Assembly: GCA_044508625.1 (NCBI GenBank)
Contig: JBIQHJ010000001.1
Coordinates: 238,105-302,104 of the forward strand
Direction of reading: 5' to 3'
Source: Castellaniella sp044508625
GTDB lineage: Bacteria > Pseudomonadota > Gammaproteobacteria > Burkholderiales > Burkholderiaceae_B
Length of the DNA: 64,000 nt
Shown: one piece after another, positions 57,053 to 64,000 of the stretch
Position numbering within the stretch: position 1 is the first letter of the stretch
Layout: every line of letters starts with the position of its first letter
Notes under the pieces: model-generated
Told to the model about the DNA's origin: nothing
What the model saw: only the letters and a program-made list of their open reading frames with translations
Databases searched by the model: none
Position numbers and translations under genes: made by a program

Positions 57053-57850
57053 ATGTTTGATCTGAAAAATAAAACTGCCCTGGTCAGCGGGTGCGGTTCA
57101 TCCTATCCCGGGTTCAGCAACGGGAAGGCCACGGCCTTGGCCCTGGCACGCCAAGGGGCTCGCGTCATTGGCCTCGACTACAGCCTGGAGGCGGCCCGGG
57201 AAACCAAGGCCCTGATCGAGGACGAGGGTGGGCGCTGCGATGTGCTGACCTGTGATGTCACCCAGCCTGATCAGGTTCAGCAAGCCGTCCGACAAGCCCT
57301 GGAACTGGCTGGTGGCGCGGTGGATATTTTGGTCAACAACGTCGGTGGTCCGGAGCCTGGCGACCCGGTGACCATGAGCGTGGAAACCTGGGATGCTCAG
57401 TTCGATCTGAATGTCCGGGGCGCCTTCCTGATGTGCAAGTACGTCATTCCCGGCATGGTCGAGCGGGGTGGGGGAACGATCATCAATATTTCGTCCACGG
57501 CCGCCATCCGCTATACCGGGAAGCCCCAGGTGGCTTATGCGGCCAGCAAGGCAGCATTGGTCCAGATGACCCAGAACACCGCCGTTCTGTATGCGCCCCA
57601 CAAGGTGCGTCTGAACTGTGTCTTGCCCGGCCTGATGTGGACGCCGCTGGTGGAAGGGTTGGTCAAGAAATTCAAGCAGGCTTCCTATGATGAGTTCGTG
57701 GAAAAACGGAATCGTCAGGTTCCAATGGGCATGATGGGTAACGCGTGGGATGTCGCCCATGCGGTGGTGTTCCTGGCGTCCGATGAATCCCGCTATGTGA
57801 CGGGTACCAAAATTATTGTGGATGGCGGCTTTACGGCCACGACCAAATAA
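57053..57850 (+). CDS. Short-chain dehydrogenase/reductase
   Basis: 265-residue classical SDR. The cofactor motif is a variant GCGSSYPGFSNGKATALALARQG, longer than the usual TGxxxGxG. NNVGGPEPG, IINISSTAAIRYTGKPQVAYAASKAAL (Ser, Tyr and Lys of the active site) and the C-terminal YVTGTKIIVDGGFTAT are present. An NAD(P)-dependent hydroxy/keto acid step in the TRAP-linked pathway is likely; substrate unknown. Confidence 0.9.
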   Translation: MFDLKNKTALVSGCGSSYPGFSNGKATALALARQGARVIGLDYSLEAARETKALIEDEGGRCDVLTCDVTQPDQVQQAVRQALELAGGAVDILVNNVGGPEPGDPVTMSVETWDAQFDLNVRGAFLMCKYVIPGMVERGGGTIINISSTAAIRYTGKPQVAYAASKAALVQMTQNTAVLYAPHKVRLNCVLPGLMWTPLVEGLVKKFKQASYDEFVEKRNRQVPMGMMGNAWDVAHAVVFLASDESRYVTGTKIIVDGGFTATTK

Positions 57851-57869
57851 CCCTATTGTGAGGTGAAGA

Positions 57870-58403
57870 TTGTCTGATATTCCGCTGACCCCCCTCGATA
57901 TTACAGATCCCGCTGATATCGTGGCCGCTATCAGAAAGCGGCGCGGCGGCACGCTTCTGAATCTGGACAGGCTATTGCTGAATAGTCCGCCGTTGGCTGA
58001 AAGCTGGAACATTTTTCTGGGGACGATCCGCGAAAAATTATCGGTCTCCCCTCGGCTGAGGGAGATCGCCATTTGTACGGTTGCGGTCATCAACGAGGCT
58101 GAATACGAATTTCATCATCATTCGACGGAGCTTCTGAAGGCCGGGGGATCGCAACAGCAGGTCGATGCTTTGCGCGATATTCGGCGTTCTTCGTCCTTGC
58201 AAGGTTTTTTCGACGAGCGGGAAAATTTGGTGATCATGCTGAGCATGGAAATGACGGAGCATGTGGCAGTGCAACGCTCCACGATGGATAGGGCACGGCA
58301 GGAATTTTCGACGCAGGAACTTGTCGACCTGATCGCGACGATTGCGACCTACAATATGGTTTCCAGGGTCATCGTCGCGTGTAACATTCGTCCAGAAAAT
58401 TGA
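57870..58403 (+). CDS. Carboxymuconolactone decarboxylase (CMD)-family protein
   Basis: 177 residues from a TTG start backed by GAGGTGAAG. SPRLREIAICTVAVINEAEYEFHHHSTELLKAGGS is the CMD/AhpD-like helix pair. The CxxC of AhpD peroxidases is absent and His residues (EFHHH) take its place, so a peroxidase role is unlikely and a decarboxylase or lactone-handling role fits better. Last intact gene of the TRAP operon. Confidence 0.8.
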   Translation: MSDIPLTPLDITDPADIVAAIRKRRGGTLLNLDRLLLNSPPLAESWNIFLGTIREKLSVSPRLREIAICTVAVINEAEYEFHHHSTELLKAGGSQQQVDALRDIRRSSSLQGFFDERENLVIMLSMEMTEHVAVQRSTMDRARQEFSTQELVDLIATIATYNMVSRVIVACNIRPEN

Positions 58404-58449
58404 CCGAAGACCGGAGCGGGGCTCGCTCCGGGTTCTTCCCCGCGTCTGT

Positions 58450-59059
58450 TCAGAAACCGACTTGGTCCCCGACCCTGAGACACGGCGATTCCCGCGTCTC
58501 ATCGGGCGCGGCTGCGCGCAGATCGCCGTGCGGATCGAGTGGACCTGATCTGCAATGGATACCGACAGTTCGCCAGGACCGATCCATAGGGAACCTTCCA
58601 CGCCGACCCGTACGTTGGCACCCATGGCAGCACCGATCGCGGCCAATGGCTATGGATTTTTCCCGGCCCCCAGGATCGACCACCGATAGTGGTCGCCGAA
58701 CAGGCGGTCCGCTGTACGCGGCATGCGCATCAGATCCTCCGGATGGGAACCGATGCCGCCTGTTCTTCCATGCTCATGCAAGGGTTGCCGCTCGTTTTGA
58801 TATTGATGGTGGCATCGGTGCCAGATTTGATCTTTTTCAGAACGGGCGGAAATGCGCAGCATTCTGTGAGGGTCTGCCATCGTGGGGGCCGCGAGCGTTC
58901 AAGTACGGGATGGCGGCTCCGGCCTTCGAGGCGCCGATGATCGATTCGGCGATTTCATCGGCAGTCGCGGGAGATGAGGCGACATGCTGGTATATGGATG
59001 GCACCAGTAACGGCGCACGTGATGAGGGCTTTTCTCTTGCTGACCACGTCTTTCTTCAT
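58450..59059 (-). pseudogene. Decayed BKACE (DUF849) beta-keto acid cleavage enzyme gene
   Basis: Pieces of one DUF849 protein can be read in order on the minus strand across different frames: MKKDVVSKRKALITCAVTGAIHIP; then DEIAESIIGASKAGAAIPYL followed by NARGPHDGRPSQNAAHFRP; then LKKIKSGTDATINIKTSGNP and CMSMEEQ; then TGGIGSHPEDLMRMPRTADR, LFGDHYRWSILGAGKN, a TAG stop, PLAAIGAAMGANVRVGVEGS, LWIGPGELSVSIADQV; and finally DETRE...LRVGDQVGF with its stop. There are several single-base losses, an in-frame stop, and the middle third (roughly 100 codons) is missing. Intact BKACE enzymes are about 300 residues. Some indels could be sequencing errors, but the large deletion cannot. Confidence 0.82.
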
Positions 59060-59115
59060 GCATCTGAGAAGTGGTTGACGTACATTACGTGAATTTGAAT
59101 ATCATATTAATCATT

Positions 59116-59143
59116 GTAATCACAGATCATGTATGGTGATTAC
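59116..59143. promoter_or_regulatory. Inverted repeat upstream of the GntR gene, probable autoregulatory operator
   Basis: GTAATCAC, 12 nt, GTGATTAC is a perfect 8-bp inverted repeat just before the regulator. The same ATCAC/GTGAT half-site recurs in front of the TRAP operon at 51222-51246, suggesting one regulator for both ends of the block. Confidence 0.6.
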
Positions 59144-59168
59144 CCCAATAATCTACGAGATAAGTGTG

Positions 59169-59861
59169 ATGTCTATCCCATTGAAACCAGCGCCCCGCGC
59201 CAAGACCCTGAGCGCGGGCGTTCTGGCCCAGATCAAGGAGCTATTGCTATCGGGGCAGGTGCGGCCGGGCGAGCCTTTGCCTCTGCGCTCGATGGCCGAG
59301 GCGATGGGGGTTAGCATGATGCCCGTGCGGGAGGCAGTGAATCAGTTGATCGCGGACCGGGCCCTTGAGGTGGCCTCGAACCGCTCCGTCTGCGTACCCG
59401 TCATGACTGCCGAGCAGTTCGATGAAATCACTCGCATCCGTCTGCACATCGAGGGCTATGCGGTGGAACAGGCAACATGCCACGTTACTCCCACGCTGTT
59501 GAGCAGTTTACGCGGACTGAATGATGCCTTGTCGCAGTGCATGGCGGAAGGCGGAGCCAGCCTGGCGCAGACGATTCTGCTGAACAAGTCTCTGCATTTT
59601 CAGCTCTATGAAACGGCGCAGATGCCCATGCTGCTCAACATCATCGAGGCGCTATGGCTGCGGATCGGCCCGATCTTGAATTACGATCTGCTGATGGGGT
59701 CCGAGAGGACCCGCGACCGCACGGCGGTTGGCCACCATAGACGCATGATCGATGCTCTGGAGGCCGGTGATGCCGCTGCTGCGCGCGACGCGCTGCGGCA
59801 GGACATCCAGAGTTCCTACCAGCACATCGTTTCTAAGCACTATCAGAAGGCGGTGGATTAG
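59169..59861 (+). CDS. GntR-family regulator, FCD subfamily
   Basis: 230 residues from MSIPLKPAPRAKTLS. A start 12 codons upstream is possible but would place coding sequence over the inverted repeat. The wHTH is VLAQIKELLLSGQVRPGEPLPLRSMAEAMGVSMMPVREAVNQLIADRALE. The FCD ligand domain follows with metal-ligand-like residues in RIRLHIEGYAVEQA, KSLHFQLYETA and HHRRMIDALEAGDAAAARDALRQDIQ. FCD regulators sense organic acids, so it should control the TRAP operon. Confidence 0.88.
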   Translation: MSIPLKPAPRAKTLSAGVLAQIKELLLSGQVRPGEPLPLRSMAEAMGVSMMPVREAVNQLIADRALEVASNRSVCVPVMTAEQFDEITRIRLHIEGYAVEQATCHVTPTLLSSLRGLNDALSQCMAEGGASLAQTILLNKSLHFQLYETAQMPMLLNIIEALWLRIGPILNYDLLMGSERTRDRTAVGHHRRMIDALEAGDAAAARDALRQDIQSSYQHIVSKHYQKAVD

Positions 59862-59898
59862 GGCCCCCCGCATTAGGCGCCGTCGCGTGATGATGTCG

Positions 59899-59916
59899 AT
59901 GTCATCAAACCGTCAC
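59899..59916 (+). promoter_or_regulatory. Pho box upstream of pstS
   Basis: ATGTCAT-CAAA-CCGTCAC has two 7-bp half-sites 11 bp apart and is close to the PhoB consensus CTGTCAT-N4-CTGTCAC. A third single half-site ATGTCAT lies at 59931-59937. It is about 85 bp before pstS, where PhoB activates pst operons. Confidence 0.7.
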
Positions 59917-59999
59917 CACTGCTCTTTACCATGTCATCCTGACGAGTTGGGGTTGCCCCCGGCACCGTCGATCACTACAAACCACAAAGGGTTTAAGAC

Positions 60000-61043
60000 A
60001 TGCTCAAACGGATTCTGACGCAATGCGCCGCCGGCCTGGCCGTGATCGGGGCCGCGGCGGCGGCGCAGGCCGCCGACCTCACCGGCGCGGGCGCCTCCTT
60101 TCCCTATCCGGTCTACGCCAAGTGGGCCAGCCAATACCATGCCGAGACCGGGCATCGCGTGAACTACCAGTCGATCGGCTCGGGCGGCGGCCAGCAGCAG
60201 ATCATCGCCAAGACCGTGGATTTCGGCGCGACCGACGACCCCATGAAGCCCGATGCCCTGCGGGACAACGGCCTGGTGCAGTTTCCGGCGGTGATCGGCG
60301 GCACCGTCCCCGTGGTGAACATCGAAGGCGTGGCCCCCGGCCAGCTCCGGCTCACCGGCCCCGTCCTGGCGGGGATCTTCCTGGGAAAGATCCGGAAATG
60401 GGACGATCCGGCCATCGCCGAGCTCAACCCGGACCTGAAGCTGCCGTCCAAGGCCATCGTGGTCGTGCACCGTTCGGACGGCTCGGGCACGACCTTCGGC
60501 TGGACGAACTACCTCTCGCAGGTCTCGCCCGAGTGGAAGGACAGGGTCGGCGAGGGCAAGGCCGTGAAGTGGCCCACGGGCCAGGGCGGCAAGGGCAACG
60601 AGGGCGTGGCCGCCTACGTGCGCCAGCTCGCCAACTCGGTCGGCTACGTCGAGTACGCCTACGCCAAGCAGAACCGGCTCGCCTGGGCCCAGCTCCAGAA
60701 CCGCGACGGCCGCTTCGTGCAGCCCTCGCAGCAGGCCTTCGCGGCGGCGGCGGCCAATGCCGACTGGAACAGCGCGCCGGGCATGGGGGTGATCCTGAAC
60801 GACGAGCCGGGCGCCGAGTCCTGGCCGGTGACCGCGGCGACCTTCATCCTGGTGCATGCCCGCCAGGCGGACGCCGCGCGCGCCCGCGAGGTCCTGGCGT
60901 TCTTCGACTGGGCCTACCGCAAGGGGGCCGACATGGCCCGCTCGCTGGACTACGTGCCCCTGCCCGACGAGGTCACCGCCAAGGTGCGCGAGGTCTGGGC
61001 GGCCGACATCAAGGCGGCCGACGGCACGCCGGTCTGGAAGTGA
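60000..61043 (+). CDS. pstS: Phosphate ABC transporter, periplasmic binding protein
   Basis: 347-residue protein with a signal peptide ending AQAA. DLTGAGASFPYPVYAKWASQYHAETGHRVNYQSIGSGGGQQQIIAKTVDFGATDDPM is the PstS hallmark, followed by VHRSDGSGTTFGWTNYLSQVSPEWK with phosphate-contacting Ser/Asp/Arg residues. Strongly GC-rich again after the TRAP block. First gene of pstSCAB. Confidence 0.97.
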   Translation: MLKRILTQCAAGLAVIGAAAAAQAADLTGAGASFPYPVYAKWASQYHAETGHRVNYQSIGSGGGQQQIIAKTVDFGATDDPMKPDALRDNGLVQFPAVIGGTVPVVNIEGVAPGQLRLTGPVLAGIFLGKIRKWDDPAIAELNPDLKLPSKAIVVVHRSDGSGTTFGWTNYLSQVSPEWKDRVGEGKAVKWPTGQGGKGNEGVAAYVRQLANSVGYVEYAYAKQNRLAWAQLQNRDGRFVQPSQQAFAAAAANADWNSAPGMGVILNDEPGAESWPVTAATFILVHARQADAARAREVLAFFDWAYRKGADMARSLDYVPLPDEVTAKVREVWAADIKAADGTPVWK

Positions 61044-61160
61044 CGCCCCCGCCGCCCCGGCCGGCTCCCGCCCGGGGCGGCGTCCATTTATGTGAAAATA
61101 ACGGTTTCAGGTTTCTGTGCGGCGCCGCCCATCCGGTGGCCGGCCGCCGCGGATGAGAGC

Positions 61161-62099
61161 ATGATCGACAAACAGCGCAGCCTCTTGGTGGATGCCGGGT
61201 TCAAGCACTTGACCCGCTTGTTTGCGTTCTTCGTATTCATCCTGCTCGCGGCGATCATGGTGTCGCTCACCTACGGCAGCCGCGAGTCCATCATGCAGCA
61301 CGGCATCGCCTTCCTCTGGACCAACGACTGGGATCCCGTGCGCAACCACTACGGCGCCCTGGTGACCATCGCCGGTACGGTGATCAGCTCCTTCCTCGCC
61401 CTGGCGATCGCCATCCCGGTGTCCTTCGGGATCGCCATGTTCCTGACCGAGCTCTCGCCGGTCTGGCTGCGCCGGCCCCTGGGCACCGCCATCGAAATGC
61501 TCGCGGCCATCCCGTCCATCATCTACGGCATGTGGGGGCTGTTCGTCTTCGTGCCGATCTTCCAGGAATACGTCCAGCCCCCGATCATCGACGCCTTCGA
61601 GGGCGTGCCGGTGCTCGAGCACGTCTTTGCCGGGCCGCCCTTCGGCATCGGCCTGTTCACCGCGGGCCTGATCCTCTCGATCATGGTGATCCCCTTCATC
61701 ACGGCCGTGATGCGCGACGTGTTCGAGCAGGTCCCGCCGATGCTCAAGGAATCGGCCTACGGCCTGGGCAGCACCACCTGGGAGGTGGTCTGGAAAGTCA
61801 TGCTGCCCTACACCAAGCACGGCGTGATCGGCGGGATCATGCTGGGGCTTGGGCGCGCGCTGGGCGAGACCATGGCGGTCACCTTCGTGATCGGCAACGC
61901 CTTCAACATGCCCGAGTCGATCTTTTCGCCCTCGAACTCGATCGCCTCCGCCCTGGCCAACGAATTCAACGAGGCGGGCGGCATGCAAAAGTCGGCGCTG
62001 CTCGAGCTGGGCCTGATCCTGTTCCTCATCACCACGGTGGTCCTGGTCCTGTCCAAACTCATGCTGCTGCGGCTCTCACGCAAGGAGGGCCGCAAGTAG
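61161..62099 (+). CDS. pstC: Phosphate ABC transporter permease PstC
   Basis: 312 residues from MIDKQRSLLVDAGFKHLTRLFAF, supported by GGATGAGAG; a longer upstream start adds an unlikely non-hydrophobic stretch. About six membrane segments and the loop KESAYGLGSTTWEVVWKVMLPYTKHGVIGGIMLGLGRALGETMAV identify PstC. Confidence 0.95.
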   Translation: MIDKQRSLLVDAGFKHLTRLFAFFVFILLAAIMVSLTYGSRESIMQHGIAFLWTNDWDPVRNHYGALVTIAGTVISSFLALAIAIPVSFGIAMFLTELSPVWLRRPLGTAIEMLAAIPSIIYGMWGLFVFVPIFQEYVQPPIIDAFEGVPVLEHVFAGPPFGIGLFTAGLILSIMVIPFITAVMRDVFEQVPPMLKESAYGLGSTTWEVVWKVMLPYTKHGVIGGIMLGLGRALGETMAVTFVIGNAFNMPESIFSPSNSIASALANEFNEAGGMQKSALLELGLILFLITTVVLVLSKLMLLRLSRKEGRK

Positions 62100-62130
62100 C
62101 GGCCCGCCGGCACCACTCGGAACGCACCCC

Positions 62131-62991
62131 ATGCCCGTCACGGATTCCGTCGTCGTCCAGTCCAATCCCATCTATCGCCGGCGCCAGCGCTTCAACCGCT
62201 TCATGCTCGGCCTGTCGGGCTTCGCGCTCGTCTCGGGCCTGTTCTGGCTGGCCTGGATCATCGTCACGCTCCTCGTTAAGGGCGCGGACGCCCTGTCGCC
62301 CGCGCTGCTGCTCGAGAGCACGCCGCCGCCCGGGCAGGACGGCGGCCTGCTCAACGCCATCCTGGGCAGCTTCATGATGTCGGCCGTGGGGACGCTGATC
62401 GGCGCGCCCATCGGCATCCTCGCCGGCACCTACCTCGCCGAGTACGGCCAGCGCGGCTGGCTGGCGCCCGCCACCCGCTTCCTCAACGACGTCCTGCTGT
62501 CGGCGCCGTCCATCATCATCGGCCTGTTCATCTACGCCGTCTACGTGGCCCAGGTCGGGCATTATTCCGGCTGGGCCGGGGCCTTCGCGCTGGCCATCCT
62601 GGTGATCCCGGTGGTCGTGCGCGCCACCGACAACATGCTGGCCCTGGTGCCCAACAGCCTGCGCGAGGCGGCGGCCGCCCTGGGCTGTCCGCAATGGCGG
62701 GTGGTGGTGTTCATCTGCTACCGGGCGGCGCGCTCCGGCATCATCACCGGCGTGCTGCTGGCGGTCGCCCGGATCGCCGGCGAGACCGCGCCCCTGCTGT
62801 TCACCGCGCTCAACAACCAGTTCATGTCGATGAACATGAACGCCCCCATCGCCAACCTGCCGGTGGTGATCTTCCAGTACGCCGCCAGCCCCTTCGAGGA
62901 CTGGAACCGCCTCGCCTGGGCGGGCGCGGTCCTCATCACGCTGCTCGTGCTGGCGATCAACATCGCCGCCCGCAGCCTGTTCCGCAAATGA
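62131..62991 (+). CDS. pstA: Phosphate ABC transporter permease PstA
   Basis: 286-residue membrane protein. GILAGTYLAEYGQRG, NDVLLSAPSIIIGLFIYAV and the loop LREAAAALGCPQWRVVVFICYRAARSGIITGVLLAVARIAGETAPLLFTA are typical of PstA. Its stop overlaps the pstB ATG (ATGA). Confidence 0.96.
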   Translation: MPVTDSVVVQSNPIYRRRQRFNRFMLGLSGFALVSGLFWLAWIIVTLLVKGADALSPALLLESTPPPGQDGGLLNAILGSFMMSAVGTLIGAPIGILAGTYLAEYGQRGWLAPATRFLNDVLLSAPSIIIGLFIYAVYVAQVGHYSGWAGAFALAILVIPVVVRATDNMLALVPNSLREAAAALGCPQWRVVVFICYRAARSGIITGVLLAVARIAGETAPLLFTALNNQFMSMNMNAPIANLPVVIFQYAASPFEDWNRLAWAGAVLITLLVLAINIAARSLFRK

Positions 62992-63785
62992 CCCCAGGCA
63001 CCATGACCACGACCACGACCCCCATGGATGAACGCACCAAGATCGCCGTGCGGAACCTGAATTTCTACTACGGTTCCTTTCATGCGCTGCGCGACATCAA
63101 CATGTCCATCGCCGAGAACAAGGTCACCGCGTTCATCGGGCCCTCGGGCTGCGGCAAGTCCACGCTGCTGCGGACCTTCAACCGGATGTTCGAGCTCTAT
63201 CCCGGCCAGCGGGCCGAGGGCGCCATCGAGCTCGACGGCGAGGACCTGCTCAATTCCCGCCTGGACATCTCGCTGATCCGCGCCAAGGTCGGCATGGTCT
63301 TTCAAAAGCCCACGCCGTTTCCCATGAGCATCTACGACAACATCGCCTTCGGCGTGCGGCTGTTCGAGCGCCTGAGCAAGGGCGAGATGGACGAGCGCGT
63401 GGAATGGGCCCTCACCAAGGCGGCCCTGTGGAACGAGGTCAAGGACAAGCTCGACCAGAGCGGCAACGGCCTGTCCGGCGGCCAGCAGCAGCGCCTGTGC
63501 ATCGCGCGCGGCGTGGCGATCAAGCCCGAGGTCCTGCTGCTCGACGAGCCCTGCTCGGCCCTGGACCCGATCTCGACCGCCAAGATCGAGGAACTCATCG
63601 CCGAGCTGAAATCCGACTACACCGTGGTCATCGTGACCCACAACATGCAGCAGGCCGCCCGCTGCTCGGACTACACGGCCTACATGTACCTCGGCGAACT
63701 CATGGAATTCGGCCGCACCGACCAGATCTTCGTCAAACCCACCCGCAAGGAAACCGAGGACTACATTACGGGGAGATTTGGATGA
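62988..63785 (+). CDS. pstB: Phosphate ABC transporter ATP-binding protein
   Basis: 265-residue ATPase; a second ATG five codons in is also possible. IAVRNLNFYYGSFHALRDINM, Walker A GPSGCGKSTLLRTFNRM, VFQKPTPFPMSIYDNIAFG, signature LSGGQQQRLCIARG and Walker B VLLLDEPCSALDP are PstB-specific. phoU would be expected next, but a tandem repeat array begins 6 bp after the stop. Confidence 0.97.
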   Translation: MTPGTMTTTTTPMDERTKIAVRNLNFYYGSFHALRDINMSIAENKVTAFIGPSGCGKSTLLRTFNRMFELYPGQRAEGAIELDGEDLLNSRLDISLIRAKVGMVFQKPTPFPMSIYDNIAFGVRLFERLSKGEMDERVEWALTKAALWNEVKDKLDQSGNGLSGGQQQRLCIARGVAIKPEVLLLDEPCSALDPISTAKIEELIAELKSDYTVVIVTHNMQQAARCSDYTAYMYLGELMEFGRTDQIFVKPTRKETEDYITGRFG

Positions 63786-63790
63786 GACAG

Positions 63791-64000
63791 GACACAGGAC
63801 AGTCCCTGCGGACTGTCCTGTGCCTGTCGAATCCGAGCGGCATGCAGGCCGCGAGGTGGATGAGCTCGGACACAGGACAGTCCCTGCGGACTGTCCTGTG
63901 CCTGTCGAATCCGAGCGGCATGCAGGCCGCGAGGTGGATGAGCTCGGACACAGGACAGTCCCTGCGGACTGTCCTGTGCCTGTCGAATCCGAGCGGCATG
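63791..64000. repeat. 78-bp tandem repeat array with an internal 13-bp hairpin, running off the window
   Basis: Copies begin at 63791, 63869 and 63947; the third is cut by the window end and the visible copies appear identical. Each unit contains CACAGGACAGTCC, loop CTGC, GGACTGTCCTGTG, a perfect 13-bp inverted repeat (first copy 63793-63822). The rest of the unit includes GTCGAATCCGAGCGGCATGC. There are no variable spacers, so it is not a CRISPR. A minus-strand open frame across it is just the repeat read through. Confidence 0.95.

Noticed and set aside
57870..58403. AhpD-type peroxidase
   Set aside because: The CMD fold is likely, but the CxxC redox pair is missing.
63791..64000. CRISPR-like appearance of the end repeats
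   Set aside because: The whole 78-bp unit repeats with no unique spacers, and no cas genes are present.

Overview
The window is GC-rich chromosomal DNA from a betaproteobacterium, most likely of the order Burkholderiales and probably Alcaligenaceae-like (Bordetella/Achromobacter relatives). This is inferred from gene order (ffs-dnaX-ybaB-recR; carAB; greA-yhbY-rlmE-ftsH-folP-glmM; ppx/ppk; pstSCAB), from non-ATG starts for carA and ftsH, and from the catabolic gene content. No rRNA or tRNA gene was seen; one structural RNA gene, the SRP 4.5S RNA, is clear.

Layout. 1-8.9 kb: a cut-off amino-acid-type ABC binding protein gene, divergent from a five-gene operon matching hmfABCDE (2-furoate to 2-oxoglutarate through a molybdenum-dependent furoyl-CoA dehydrogenase), followed by an AraC-type regulator. 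9.1-13.7 kb: modABC with a ModE-box-like operator, two small unrecognised genes and modE. Molybdate uptake thus sits beside a molybdoenzyme. 13.7-16.3 kb: a low-GC island with a reverse transcriptase, an ATPase/TOPRIM protein and a hairpin-rich non-coding leader. It looks like a retron-type anti-phage system and is the most interesting part of the window. 16.5-20.1 kb: ffs, dnaX (with an 18-bp coding minisatellite), ybaB, recR. 20.3-22.9 kb: an NMT1/TauA-like ABC importer. 23-28.5 kb: transaldolase and carAB.

28.5-39.9 kb is an accessory block between carAB and greA, genes that lie close together in relatives. It holds a TetR regulator, a promoter with a palindromic operator, a second NMT1-type ABC importer, four enzymes of an unassigned catabolic route (enolase superfamily, Gfo/Idh/MocA, DUF993, TIM-barrel isomerase), an NCS2 permease and a tetraheme TsdB-TsdA fusion (thiosulfate dehydrogenase). 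40.2-47.3 kb: greA, yhbY, rlmE, ftsH, folP, glmM and an OlsB-like acyltransferase. 47.4-51.1 kb: divergent ppx and ppk.

51.5-59.9 kb is a second, visibly lower-GC accessory block: a TRAP transporter, an amidohydrolase, a split AtuA-like pair, an SDR, a CMD-family protein, a decayed BKACE (DUF849) pseudogene and a GntR/FCD regulator. It separates ppk from pstSCAB (60-63.8 kb), which has a Pho box. The window ends inside a 78-bp tandem repeat whose unit carries a perfect 13-bp hairpin.

Housekeeping genes form conserved backbones, and the accessory blocks sit at their joints: modE/ffs, carB/greA and ppk/pstS.
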